Of a stretch of 64,000 nucleotides of DNA, positions 11,452-23,970 are shown piece by piece. Source of the stretch: Parietaria judaica. Lineage: Eukaryota; Streptophyta; Magnoliopsida; Rosales; Urticaceae. Position 1 is the first letter of the stretch. Each line of letters opens with the position of its first letter. The notes beneath the pieces are model-generated. The model saw only the letters and a list, made by a program, of their open reading frames with translations, was not told where the DNA came from and ran no database searches. The position numbers and the translations under genes were made by a program. The DNA lies in assembly GCA_954871525.1 (NCBI GenBank), contig OX940870.1:8773501-8837500 (forward strand). Direction: 5' to 3'.

Positions 11452-12655
11452 CAATCAACAGAGACTTCGATTGTGTGAGCTTGGAAGGTAGTGATGGGGT
11501 GAGATAATTAGGTCAACGATCTTATTAACAGCTCAATTGAAATTGAAGTGAGATCTTGGGTTGCTCAAACAGACAATATCCCGTTTCTTCAGCACAGCTT
11601 CAAACATGTATTATTAAACTTAGGTACTTTTCTACAAATATATTATATTGGCGGTAATAGTACTTAATAATCACAAGAATAGTGTCAGAAATTCATTCTT
11701 TTACGTATACCGCATATATTTCTAACAATTGATTCAGAGACTTTTTTCTTATTAGCCATCACTTGTGGCGTGACTCCGTCTAAAATTTATTAATATAACC
11801 CTCACTTATAGCGGAGGAAAACTATGGTAACATGGCAGAACTTACAAAAACCAACTTAAACTTAAAGACAAAACGATCATAAACCAATATGATATCTTAG
11901 ACACGTCTCATATAATCAGTACTCATCTTTTCTAGTCTAAACGAACCTTTAATAGGACCGGGAAGATGGTTAGAATCAATAAACAAAATATTTCTCCCTT
12001 CAGCACCGATACGAGCCAAAGCATATGCAGCTTTATATGTTTGACATATGTTTGGTATTTGTATACTACATATCAAGGTATTACATTTATCGAATATCCA
12101 TCGGCATGCCCATCGAAAATCTTTTTTCGATGATATGCGAAACGATATGTCCATCGGCATATCCATCGATTTACCTATGAGATACCAATCGACAAGCGAT
12201 ATATCCGTAAAATGAAAAGTGTGAAACGAAGTGCGAAACAACATAGGCAAGCAGTATTTAAAACCTTGCTACATATAGAGTTGAGACTGTTTGTATACTA
12301 CATTATGTTTAGACTGTTTAGAATTAGACATATATTTTTGGTATTTGTATACTACATTTATTAGATGCTTATATTTCCATTATTGGAGTCATAAATTTAC
12401 ACGATTGTGGGCATCAACCTTATTGCCATGACACGAAACATCATTACTCTCATACAACAATTAGAGTTTTTTGCAAGTCTCTTTTTTTTTTCATTTATAA
12501 AACATTCTCTTATTCTCATAACGGCTATCGACAACAACAAAAGTCATAAGAAGTCCTCAAGTTACTGTACACATCCGGCCAAACTGCACCTGAAACAGTC
12601 CAGTCTTTGTGCAATTCCTGCCAAAGCCACTACCTTTCCCCGTCAGTTTCAGCGC
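11452..12655. other. Gene-free intergenic stretch
   Basis: Lies between the start of the reductase gene and the stop of the DUF829 gene. AT-rich. Around 12040-12200 there are clustered phrases such as ATCCATCGGCATGCCCATCG and CCATCGGCATATCCATCG, and the phrase GGTATTTGTATACTACAT occurs near 12054 and 12338. This looks like a decayed repeat, but no termini could be matched. Confidence 0.45.
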
Positions 12656-14929
12656 CTACAATCGGGATCTGCGTATACATTTGATCGGATTAAAGTGTGC
12701 GTGCCTCCTCGCAAGAGTAAAGGGTCTCCGGCCAGAGGAATCTGACAACCTAATATCCCAATTCTCAACGTTCTTGGGAACGCACACGTCGAACAGGATT
12801 TGCCCGAGAACGCCGTGAGCGTTGATTCTCGGGAGATTAGGGAGGTGAATCAGGCCTTCCCTTTGTTCGTCTTGCACGACGTCTCTGCCTTCGTAGCTCG
12901 GTGTTGCGCTGGGAATGAAGAAGTCGTCGCTGGTTGCCAGAGACATTCCCTGGAAGGCGTTCGAGCTTGCCGCAGCTTTCCTCAGTGTCTGTATCGGCTC
13001 TACCAGATCATTGTGCGTCGCAGACTCTGCGAAATTCGACCTTTCTCCATTGAGCTGTCGTATTCTTTGGGAGTGGATTCCGGCAGATTTACCAAGAATC
13101 TCTGCGACTGCAGCCTCGTAGTCAATTTGATGATGCCTATAATGTCCTGTAACGAGGCTCAATGTTAGGGAGATACACTTGTACAGTTTTATTTCGTCAT
13201 TTGACTCCATGTCTCTTAAACCTATCTTGCAATGTAAGTTTCTCTTAGTTTTTCCTTTGAATTTGTCTTAGTAGTTTTTTTCCTTATTCGTTAAAATCAA
13301 CGATTTTTGTTAAATTTAGAACATGTTTAATACAGATGCTGCTACATGTATGATGATTTTTTATCCCTAAATATTTATATTTAATACGCAGAAATACTAT
13401 ACTTTAAAAGTTCAATGGAAAAAGTATTGAAAAAATTCAAAGGAAAGCTGCAGCAACACAATTAGTTCAGTAGACATCCCCGTCATTACTATCAAGAACT
13501 TCATTGAGTTTAGGAGCAGACCTACATGAGGAGAGTCGTTCCATTTTACCAGCTTAACCTCTGCGCCGAGTTCTTGTAATTGTTGGGCAAAATTGCAGAT
13601 TGTTTGGTAAGGAGCAAGATCGTCGTTTTCCGAGCATAATATAAGATACGGAGCTTTCATACTCTGAATGAGAATAGAAGTCGACGATAAAAAAGGTTAC
13701 AAAAGCTGTATGCCAACCAATTAGTAGTCAATTTTTATTTGATTTACTTACAGTAGTAGAGTACAGAGTCTGCCAGTAATCGGCGCGTTGTTGTTCAAAC
13801 CTACTGAGGAAAAGGGCATCGAGGCTCGAAGCGATTCCATGAGCTAACCAAGACACGATTTTCGGAGGCTGAGACATTTTCATGACTGTTGGGTGAAGAA
13901 TGAATTTGGTTCCCAAATCACTGGTGAAATCGACTGGACTTGAGTCGTAGATATAGCCCGAAATACAGTCCTTAATTAGTCGATGATCGTCCTAAGCCCA
14001 TGAAAAAAATACGAATAGCCAGCATCAGACAAACTACAGACCTAATTTGTTACTAAGCTTGCCTCTACATGATGAACATACATAGCTGACTTCTCATTAC
14101 ATTATTCTAACTTGATCAGCGAAAGAACACGTACCAGATTCAGTTGCTTTTCGCCGCTTCCCTCTATTATCTGTTAAGAAAGAAGAGGTAGTCATAAGCA
14201 ATTTTCGCACTACCTTGCAGTCAGGAACCCAAATTCTCAGGGAATTTTACCTGAAGAACCTTGCACATACATGCTTTAGGACCCCCGGAGAAAGATGCAA
14301 ACACTACCGGGCACGGCTTATTCCTCAGCTCCTATGATTTCAATCACAAAACTTTAAGTGTATTTTATGATAAATTCTCAAACAATTTTCCATTTTCCGG
14401 GATGATCCATCTACTACATTGCAGAATAATGATTTCACTAACCTCAGCAAGCTCGTTTAAGATACCGCTCGCTAACGTCGTCGCCTTCTCCGGGAAAAAC
14501 CTGCACAGATTAAACAAAGTTTGAAGCTCAACCATCAAAAGCAATCATTGCAAAACCGAAACTGCTCCAAACAGCTCATTTTAGCAAGATGATGAATTTG
14601 ACAAGTAATCTCGAGCATATCTCATTAACAAGATGATAAATTTCGAAAAATCGAAACGAAACGACTAAAAAAAACCCAGAAAATCTCATAGCAATAGCAT
14701 TTAAGGAATATCAAAGGGAATCAGAAGAATCGAATGGAATGGAATCTTACATGTTGAGAAATTGAGAGTGGCAAACGAGCGAATTCCATCCGAGAGAGGA
14801 GTAAAGCTCGACGTAGCTCTTCAAATGACGCTCCTGGCTCGACATCCATGCGAACACCACCACAATCCCTTCCACTCTCCCCACTCTCTCCTTCCGTCCC
14901 CAGTAATACCGTCCTCCGAACCCCCACAT
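12656..14929 (-). CDS. DUF829 / TMEM53-like alpha/beta hydrolase-fold protein
   Basis: Seven exons on the minus strand: 14929-14751, 14500-14443, 14331-14251, 14170-14135, 13991-13752, 13663-13522 and 13146-12656, giving 408 residues. The start is the ATG of MWGFGGRYYWG, the usual beginning of plant homologues; the frame is open further upstream but has no other ATG. A hydrolase fold is suggested by VVVFAWMSSQERH, the nucleophile-elbow-like SFSGG in VVFASFSGGPKA, an acidic LCSENDDLAPYQ and a final SPHVGHYR histidine, in catalytic order. The C-terminal 110 residues end in the conserved FDVCVPKNVENWDIR and IKCIRRSRL. TMEM53 in animals is a nuclear-envelope protein; the plant protein's substrate and place are unknown. 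No lesion is seen. Confidence 0.9.
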
Positions 14930-16654
14930 CTCCAAGAACACCGCAGACCAGAGCTCTTCTCCAACGAATTCCCGAATCGCAGAGAGCTCTCTTCGAAGAA
15001 ATTGGATTGAAGAATGGAGAAGAGATTGATGAAGCTCTCTTATTGGTTTTTGTCTCTTTCCATGGATTTCTTTTCCAGCTTTTTTATTTATTTATTTTCC
15101 TCGTGAGGATATGCGGAGTTCTGATTCGGTGGAGCCGTGTCTACTTATAAAATGTCTTGAAATGCGTGCCGATATTTTTCCGGGACTAAATACTCCTGCC
15201 AGAATACTTTCAGTTTCCCAAAATAACCCTGAACGTATGCGTGTCAGTATATTATTGGTTTTGATAAAAAGCGCGTTGCATGGAAGTGAAAGTGTGAAAC
15301 CTAAATAAACTATTAGTTTCTATCCTATCAATATCGGGTTTGAGTTTCTTTAAAACATAAAAATAAAATTAAAAATAAAATTAAAAAAAATTATCGGGTT
15401 ACATTACTTACATATTATCCATTTTTGGCTTAACTATTGTAGCAAACGGCGTCTATTGGGTTTATGCACAATAATACAGTAGGCTTGCCCGTACTAGATC
15501 ATCAACTCACATTGATCTTTTTTTTTTTTTTTTTTTTTCTCTATCCGGATCTAGTTCCGACTTCCGAATTTGGACATTAACATGACATGTCTTGAAACCG
15601 GTAATGAGCGACAGAAACTTACAAGGTAAATTTTAAGATTATTAATAAAGATAAAGGTATACCCACGTGTTAGCGTGATTCGTGAGAATTAATTTCCAGA
15701 TGAATGTTAAATAAAAAAATATGAAAAATAAAGGCATGTTTGATTCTTAATTGAGAAAGCGTTTTTTACTTTTTTGAGTGTAAGATTAAAAAAAAAAAAG
15801 ATTTACATGTTTCATGAATTATCGAATGTATTAGAAAAAGAAAATTAAAAAGAAAATTTATTGAATATTATGATGTTCAATGAAAAAAAATTAAGAAGTG
15901 AGTTTACGGTGTTTTTAACCCCTTTTAAATAATATATCTCATTTTTCTATCTTCTATTGTATATGACTTGCATTATAATGTGTTATCATGTACACCACCT
16001 GACTTGCACAAATATCTTATGTATGCAATTATATATTTATATTATTGGTGTTTAAAAGAAAGAAAAATAAGAGAGAAAAACGTACCAAACATAATTTATA
16101 TTTTTTAAACTTTTCAAATAATAAAAAAACTGTACTAAACAATCATTTCATTTACCATTTACCAAGGCCAAAGATTTTTAGGCATATATAAAATTTCATT
16201 CTTCATTTTTCTTTTCAAGGATGAATTCTTAAAAATCACATGTGATAAGGTTCATTGTAAGAGTACTCTCTCTTGGGCCCCATCAATTGAGACAAATACA
16301 CAAACAAAACTACGAAGAAGAGCATCTTTGAAACTTTCAATATTTAATGTCGAAGCATTCGTTTAAACTTAAACACCCAAGTGATTAAGCAATCTTGACA
16401 TAACTTTTTCCATATAATATTGTGTATAATTAAATATGGTCCTAAACTTCAACCTAACATTCCGTAGACGAAATAAACACGACGCGATGCATGTTTACTA
16501 ATTTCATAATTAACAATAACAAAGATTTGTTTGCCACGTCAGCAAATCTTTAACAATTACAAGACTTCCTCCCACATTTTATAGAAGTCAACGACCACTT
16601 GTCCTAAGATTTAGTTGACCCAAAAGATGAGAGTTTCTTTCTTTCTTTCTTTTT
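14930..16654. other. Gene-free intergenic stretch
   Basis: Holds the 5' flank of the DUF829 gene, a 20-base T run at about 15519-15538, and AT-rich DNA with several poly-A/T tracts. A CT-rich TTTCTTTCTTTC run at 16635-16652 adjoins the stop codon of ORC2. No exon chain is supported on either strand. Confidence 0.45.
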
Positions 16655-18276
16655 TCACTGACTTATCTCAACCAGAAGTTTCTGAAGCGCTTCAGAAGGG
16701 AGAGGGATGTACAGACAGTCTTGCCCGTCGGAGTGCCTCCTCGTCTTGACGAGTTCGTGATCTTTGAACTCCGTCAAGTGCGAGTTCAGCGTCACTTGGT
16801 TGCTCGCCAGGAATCGCTCTCTGCAAACGGCATACAAGTCGTCGAATGGCATGCCTGGATCATATCGAGAAAAAATAAATAAGTTTCTTCAACTGCATAA
16901 ACTAAAACAAAATAAAAAAAATGCTAACAATAAGATTACCTTCGTCGTCAGGGTGAGAGAGCTGAAACTCTGCAATGACTCTGAAAACGCTCTGGCCGTT
17001 GGGTGTGAGACTGAGCAGAACGAGAGCGGCGGTTTTGGCGGTTTGGGTTGAATTGCCATTGGCGAGGATCAGCGGAAAGAACGTTCCTTCGACGCTGTAC
17101 GGGGCAAAAGTGGGGACGTGGTACCAGCACCAATTGAACTGCGTGTGAACCATCTTCTTGTCCCACACTGACACAACACACAAGGTTGTTCCACAATAAC
17201 TCGATATGATGTGATTCGATTATGAGATCTACAATGTGATTAGTTTGGATAAAACAGACTTACGAAGCGGCGCATTCACGTGGTCAATTGAAGCAACAAC
17301 GCGAATGTTGGAACAACACGATAAGCGCGCGAGAATCTGTTGAGTTTCAGATTCTCTCAATCCGGGACCGTCAATGTTGTGGATAACAACACATATGAAA
17401 CCGTCATTCTTGTCCCCGTCGCCTCCGTTCAAAAACGCAAGAAGATCGTCCGTGGATCTAGTACTAAAAGGCTGTTGGCCTTTCTGTTTGTTCTTCAATT
17501 CCTCAGAAAGAATTTCAGCCAATGCTATCAAGACCTGCAATTTAAGAACAACAAACGTATTGATAAAGTGTCATCGTCTCTCGAAGCTAACATTCTTTAG
17601 AGTCAAGTCCGCAAACCTGTTTAATGTTTATTGACTGAAGATAACCATTGATGACGACCACTGAATGTTCAGTCAAAGCCTTGGAAGCAAAATCTTCGAT
17701 CAGAGCTTTTTTAGATCCAAACCCATACATTAAAAGGCCGAATCCACACCTATCACATAAAATAAAAAAAAAATAAAAAAAAATGAGGACTTACTGCCAT
17801 AATCGAGTTCAAAGTGAACTACTTTGCTAACAAGATTGCAATGGAAGAATCAAAGCTTTTACTCACTACACTACTATCCGCATCCAACTTTTGAGCTATA
17901 GAAAAACCCAGGGGAACGAAGGTGTCGTACCTTAGCTTGAAGACCCATTTGGAGTACAAACTCCTGTAGTTATTCATCAGGTCTTGAACCTCTTTCTCGT
18001 GTCTAGGCGCTGTATTAGCCATAGCCGATCTTAATTCCTGCCATACATATTGGTCTAGCTTTTTTCTTCTTTCAAGGAAAAAACAGCCGGTGCTCGAAGG
18101 CTAAAACTGCAGATTGTAAAGAAATCGAAGCAAGAAGAGCTAACCTGCTCGTCGACGAGATCAATATCAGAGAGTTTGTGAGCAGATTTCTTTACAGACC
18201 CCCCCATCTCTTTTGCGAGAAAATAATTTCTCGAGAATCCAAACTCTTCATCGTCAACCTCCATGCCCATATCCAT
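16655..18276 (-). CDS. ORC2: Origin recognition complex subunit 2
   Basis: Subunit of the six-protein complex that marks DNA replication origins in the nucleus and loads the MCM helicase. Six exons on the minus strand: 18276-18145, 18037-17931, 17749-17617, 17534-17264, 17167-16940 and 16854-16655. All phases close, giving 356 residues, close to the roughly 360 I recall for plant ORC2. Diagnostic segments in order: [14 protein letters not shown] near the N-terminus, [71 protein letters not shown], and a C-terminal winged-helix part with [19 protein letters not shown]. An in-frame ATG at 18294 would add six residues; 18276 was preferred because the acidic EVDDEEFGF start follows directly. Upstream lie an E2F-type site and a telo-box, fitting S-phase control. 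Confidence 0.94.
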
Positions 18277-19114
18277 CACTACAATAACTATCATTTAATT
18301 GACCGATTTTAAAATTTGAATAGCAAAGATGAACAACAAACTAGCACACAAGTCTTCCGAAAAGCAATATGCAGAACATGTCAATAACTCGAGGCCACGC
18401 AAAAAACAAAAGTAAATTCCAAAAACACAATATCTCCGGGGAGGGCTGTAACCAGGGGACTGTAGAGAAGGAGAGATTGTGAAAGGCTTTACTTGGTTTA
18501 CTCGATCGTCTTCTGATTACATGGAAATCTTCACTTTCTCGTGATTACACGAAGCACATCAAATCAATGTTGCTCCAAAAACAAAATTCTTTCTCCGCAC
18601 GTTGTCCTCAAATTGGAGTAATTATATAAGTTCTCATCGTAAACGGGACTCGCTTCATTTGAACATTAGTCTTAACACGCATCATCAAATGTAGCCGGGC
18701 AATGAGCCAAATCACAATGCAAGATCATGCTGATTATCGGGAAATCATAAAAATACGCAATATCATAGAAAACTAAACCGCAGCTAATCATTCTATGAAA
18801 CTAATCAAGTACGTGAATCTAATCAAAATCCCTGAATACACACAACATACAAATACGCCCAATCTAGCAATTTCTCAAACAATTGGCGGACATATTATAC
18901 TTCAATCAAAGCACAAATCATACCTTCTTAAACAACTTTAACATACTTTAAATGATTCCTACACGTATATACATACCTAAAATCCCACTCGAAGTCTCCA
19001 AACAGATGAAAAGCACCGATCTGATAGAAAACAAAAAAGAATCAGCGAGAAACGGAGGCGACGAACACTGTGTGGGAAGCGAGCAAAGATGTGTGAGAAA
19101 TTCCGAGCGGTTTG

Positions 19115-19123
19115 TTAGGGTTT
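19115..19123 (-). promoter_or_regulatory. Telo-box upstream of ORC2
   Basis: AAACCCTAA on the minus strand (TTAGGGTTT on plus), in the likely 5' UTR of ORC2. Telo-boxes commonly accompany E2F or site II elements in plant replication and ribosome-related genes; function here is inferred. Confidence 0.55.
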
Positions 19124-19160
19124 CGGGGTGAGGATCAAGATGAGCTTCAACGATTGATTG

Positions 19161-19168
19161 GCGGGAAA
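19161..19168 (-). promoter_or_regulatory. E2F-type site upstream of ORC2
   Basis: TTTCCCGC on the minus strand matches the E2F/DP consensus TTTSSCGS and lies in the presumed promoter of ORC2. Plant ORC genes are known E2F targets. Position and match are seen; binding is inferred. Confidence 0.6.
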
Positions 19169-19681
19169 TAGGTCTGTAAGAGCGACAGTGACGTCGGGCT
19201 GTGGGAAAACGACATTAATTCCCAAAATTCATGTCGTTTTATTTTTAAATGTTTTCCAAGCGCAAGCGCAAGCGCACGTGCACAGCACACACTTCTTTTC
19301 CACACAATTCAGTACCTGTACTATTGAGTAATTAAGTTGTCGTTTAATCACCCAATAAAATAGAGGTGTCGTGGATGGATTTAGACCCACATTAGGAAGT
19401 AAACCCCCAAGCGCACGTTAGCCAGAAGCGTGAAAACGAAGGCAAAATAGCTCCTTCTCTCTGAGTTAAGACAGAAACAAAGCAGCATTAAATATTTTCA
19501 TTATAAATAAATAAAAAAGGCCGATCTTCCTCACTCCCTCCAAGCAGATCAAATCAAACACACACTCGATTTTGCCTTGTTTCTGCTCAGGATTCCAGGT
19601 CTGTGCTTCGATTTCTGGTCGATCTGCTGAAGAAGAGATTGGAGTGGTAGAGGGAGGAATCGATGGTGGAATGAGGAGGAG

Positions 19682-22121
19682 ATGGCGAGAGGGAAGTGGA
19701 AATGGCGGTGGAAATCGGGGTTAGGTTTGGGGCTCAGATGCTCCTACAAGAAAACCACTCTCATCGTTTGCCTTCTCAACATCGTCGTCGCTCTCTACGT
19801 TCTTCGCTCTCTCTACGCTTCCCTCTACGTCTATCCCGACTCCTACTCACGCCCAGGTACGCCTCTTCGCAATCGCCTTCCAGTATTTCTTAATTCTCCT
19901 CGGAGATTCTCGGTTTTGCTCAAGCGATTTCTGTTTTCAGTTGCCAAGTACACGCCTGAGCAAATTCGGAGGATGGAGGAGTCGGTTCGGATTCGGAGAG
20001 AAGCCCAGCCAGTGGAACTAATCAGACTGGTAAGATCTGTGTTTCGCCGTTTCGGCATTTTTGCCGGTTGAGAATGTTTCTTGTTCTTGATATTCGGTCG
20101 ATGCTCGTTGTTGTGCCGGAAAATAGGTGAAGAAGCTGGAGAAGGAGCTTTCCGAGGACGGAATGGCGGTCGAGCTGCCTCAGCATTTGAGGCAGCAGAT
20201 TTCAGAAGACATTATCCAGAGGTTGAAGTCTTTGGGTGCCGATGCGAATATTACCCGGCAGAGCGGTGGGTGTAACTCTGTTTACGTGAAATTTTCCTCG
20301 ACATTGCCGTTTTTGCATAGTTTGTATGCTTTGAGAATGGCTTCTTAGGAAGTTTCCTCATGATAAGTGTTGAAAGCTGCTTTGTTATTGTTCGAAAACT
20401 TGTATTTGCATTGAGAAGTGAAAGATTTAGCTCGTTCCATCGGAGATCTTTTTCAATTTGGCGGAGATAAGGTTTCATGTATAGCATAATTATTTGCTAA
20501 TAGGTTATACAAATTGAACTCTATATATATAGCAATTCACAACCTATACAAAGTAGTGTTCTCATGGCTATGAAATCTGTCTTTTCTGTTTCTTTTTGTA
20601 GTAACTAGTATGCATTTCTTCCCTCATAAAATGTATCACGTACGGCATTTTGGAAAGCCTTTTCGTTTGCCTGTGTGGGCATCAGGGATTGTTTTTGTTG
20701 GATACTTCTGGAAGAGTTCAAAATTCTCATCTGTGTGTTAGGTATTTAACGAATTATTGAATTATAACTCTCCTTGTACGATTCAATAAAATAGAACGTT
20801 ATAAGTCTTGTTTAGAAAGAGAAACCAGTTTAGATGCCTCGCTGTTCACACCTACCTTATTTTCATTTTCTTAGAATCTGTTGAAAGCTGGCGAAAGCAA
20901 AAGCTGAAGGAAACAAAGAACTTTATCCTCGAGGGAGGTTCTCTGAATTCAACTGTTCAACACAACGAGGCAGGCATGTGCTTGACCTTATTTGTTCTCA
21001 TCGTAGAATAACGGCTGTAATGGTTCCAATATTTATATTTCGGTCACTTTTTGCAGAGATGCTATTAAGAGCTCTGGATTCTGAGTGGGCACAGTTTTCG
21101 GAAGAGATCGGTCTATGGATTCCTCCTGAAATTGTTGTCCACGAACACGACGATAAACCCGAAGGTGAAGAAGATACAGGTACGAACTGTATGTATTTGT
21201 GTATCAATAATAGTTCCGTAACTTACAGGAATATTATTTACTGATAAGTACTTCTTCATTCAGAAGATGAAGACATTTTACCGGGAAGACCAGTTCCAGA
21301 GCAGTGCAATGCCGAGCTTCATACAGATTATGATGGTGTTGCCGTAAAATGGGGTCTCACGTTTCACAAAGAAAGTGCAGCCGATTGCTGTCAAGCTTGC
21401 TTAGATCAAGCCAAACACGCCAAACCGGGCGAGAAGAGGTGCAACATATGGGTTTATTGCCCGTCCGAAAATGGGTGCTATTCTCCGGACATCTATCAGC
21501 ATAAAAATCAAGAATGCTGGCTTAAATACGTAAGATATCGGTTTTATTTCTATTGCAGTGCATCTTTCATTATAGAGTTATTGGCGGCAATACCCTCTGA
21601 GTTTCACTTAATGGTGCATTTAACCTTCTGAATTGTGTATTGATATATTTTGCTCCCTTCAAAATGAAGGGTATCGTTGCACCTTAGATTATAGGTGGTA
21701 AAGTGTACCAAAAAAAATTCAAGGGGCAAACTGCACCGTATTAGGAAAAGTTGAGGGGGTATCGTTGTCAATTACCTATTTTATAAGGTTAACGTGTGTA
21801 GAGCTAGGAATAAGGTAAACCAGTAATGCCCTTTTTGGTTAAAAAATAGTTAATTTGGATTGTTGAATCTGAAATTCACGGTCTAGATTAAATTAAAATG
21901 CAAAAACATGGTTATTAAACGGTATACGACAGTAAAGTAGCTCGAAGCATCCATAGATTTGGATTTGAGCCCATCTAACTAGTGTACCGTTGTAAAACAT
22001 GAAAATGCAGGCGGAGAAACCAAAACTGAATTTCAAGCACAAGTATCCGGAACCATACAGAAACGCTCATCCGGGTGCACCAATAACTGTGCCGTGGGTC
22101 TCGGGGGTCGTAACCGCCTAA
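19682..22121 (+). CDS. Membrane-anchored cysteine-rich (PAN/apple-like) protein, function unknown
   Basis: Seven exons: 19682-19856, 19941-20029, 20127-20265, 20875-20973, 21057-21179, 21264-21529 and 22011-22121, giving 333 residues. A basic N-terminus (MARGKWKWRWK) precedes a hydrophobic segment at about residues 25-46 (TLIVCLLNIVVALYVL), which suggests a signal anchor with the rest outside the cytosol. A charged helical middle (residues 60-210) is followed by a cysteine-rich region at about 215-297 with DCCQACL, RCNIWVYCPSENGCYSPD and QECWLKY, spaced like a PAN/apple fold. The C-terminus ends in APITVPWVSGVVTA. Exon 4 fits only with a GC donor (CAG then GCATGT). Conserved homologues exist in plants as far as I recall, but no role is known to me. 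A small MITE sits in the last intron. Confidence 0.8.
21580..21772. mobile_element. Small MITE in the last intron of the PAN-like gene
   Basis: Imperfect terminal inverted repeats of about 20 bp: ATTGGCGGCAATACCCTCTG at the left against ATTGACAACGATACCCCCTC read inward from the right. The element is about 193 bp and non-coding. It lies wholly inside an intron, so it should be spliced out. Confidence 0.55.
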
Positions 22122-23108
22122 TTGGTGTTTCGGCGAGAGCAGCACAACTATTCTTTTCTTATGGGTCCCGCTAGCCTTCGTTCTTGTCAAGTTCCATTTT
22201 TTTGCCGGAAAGAGTGAAGTGTTAAGCTCCATTACACGTCTGTACTTTATGGTTCGTGAAGGAAGTACTATGAAGAGGCTAAATCATTCGTTGTAATCCC
22301 AACATAGTAGCGAGTCTCGAATCTTGCTCATTGTGGAATGATGTTTAATTACTTTTACGTGGATTGCCAAGGAAAATTTGAAAGAAAACAGAAAAAGAAA
22401 ATCATGAAAATTACGTAGTTACGAATTAAAGTGTCGTTCTATGCATTTTTTATTGTTTTTTTGTTTTCGGCGATTTTATGATAATAAAACGGTGTTTGTG
22501 GTATAAATATTTAATAAATTGTAAAAAATGTCCATTTTATGTAAAAAGTTTAAGAAAAATGCCCATGTGTGAGACTATAAAATACACACAGTAGGTATTT
22601 TTCTTAAACCTTTGACGCAAAATGGGCATTTTTAAAATAACCCTAATTTTTAAGCCATAATATCATTCAAATGCCATGTGCCTTGTAAAGTGTCAAAGTT
22701 AAATTTCGTTTATATCCCTTTTTTTAGGGACTTTTATATCTCAATGCAAGCAAAATTAGATTAAGACACTATTTTGGTGCTGTTTGGTAGATAACTCAAA
22801 CTATTTTGGTGCTGTAGTGTAAAAAATTATTGCAGTTTTTTTTTAAATAACTGTTTGGTACACATTTCTATTTATTATTTTGTAAAATAAAACAACAGAA
22901 TAACTGTTTGAAATACGACTCGATTTTTTCTTAAAAAATTAAATATTTAATTCATTAATAAAATTTAAAAATATTATTACATTAATAATACAATAACATA
23001 AATATTATATTACGATGTAAATTAAATACAACCATGTTAAACATATCAAAGCTATACTATATAGTCTAAATAATCAGGTTTGACATGCATCAAAAGTAAA
23101 TATCTCAT
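22122..23108. other. Gene-free 3' flank with a hairpin repeat
   Basis: Holds the 3' flank of the PAN-like gene, an inverted repeat at 22524-22633 and, from about 22770, text resembling the left end of a hAT-like MITE. No exon chain is supported. Confidence 0.45.
22524..22633. repeat. Foldback repeat with arms of about 50 bp
   Basis: The left arm contains AAAATGTCCATTTTATG and TTTAAGAAAAATGCCCA; the right arm is its imperfect reverse complement (TTTTTCTTAAACC, then CAAAATGGGCATTTTT). The loop is about 10 bases and AT-rich. The size and structure of a small MITE. Confidence 0.6.
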
Positions 23109-23113
23109 GTCAT

Positions 23114-23970
23114 TGTTGACGTGGTTTCCCACCTCAATCAGTCAAGTGTGACTTGTGAGTGTATGATATTTTTGAATGAAACAATTTGGTGGAATTCGAT
23201 CTCTCACGTTGCAAGCTCACGATTCACTCACGATATATATATAAGTATATAAGCGATATAAATGAGACGAGGAGTTTTTTATAGAGGTTCGTCCCAAGGC
23301 GGTAGTTGACTACGTCCTCTGTTAGTTTATTGCGACAATGAACATAGACGGATAGCTACAGGCAGCCAAATCACGTCTGAGTGTAAGAAGAAATAGAGGA
23401 AGAAAGAGAGAACACAACAAGATCTCAAAATGACAAGAATGCCGGGTAGAAATTCTTCAGTATATTCTCTCGAGGTTGTAGATGTGCGTGTGTATCTTGA
23501 TCTGAGCTTGAGCTTGGCATTTATAGACTTCAATTCTTCCCGTTGAACTTCCAGGAATCGAGGGGTCTTCGCTCCGTGCTGACCGGGTTGAATGGACGAT
23601 CTGGCTACACGTGTCCCACGACTTCGTTCTAGTCGTCGCGTTTGAATTATGCCCGTTGAAGGCTTGACTCCGTGCTCCTGGTCTTCCGCCTGGGTTTGAA
23701 ATGGGATGCCGGGTAGAGAATATGACGACTCTACCCTCGTCTTTCTGGGCTGCTACCGAGTGGATTTGGGCTTTAGAACTCATTGGGCCGAGTAGCCTAT
23801 GTCCATTGATTCTTGGTCTGACTGAGAATCTCTTTGGGCTTCTTCAATTGGGCTTTTACGAATACCAGTTTACTTCTTTAAAGCCTTTTATCATGGTTTG
23901 TAAATTTAATTAATTCACAACTTTAGCACTATATGCCACATTAAATAAATGACGAATTTGTACATCAACA
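23114..23970 (-). repeat. 3' LTR of retroelement B
   Basis: 857 bp, TGTTGA...TCAACA. On the element's sense strand it is preceded by TAGTAGGGGGCTAAC, which may serve as the polypurine tract. Confidence 0.93.

Larger units (their letters stand above)
18277..19681. promoter_or_regulatory. Divergent intergenic region between ORC2 and the PAN-like gene
   Basis: About 1.4 kb separates the ORC2 start (leftward) from the start of the next gene (rightward). A 5'-UTR intron of ORC2 is likely, because the E2F-type site and telo-box lie 840-890 bp from the ATG, but I could not fix its splice sites. No other coding exon is seen. Confidence 0.5.
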
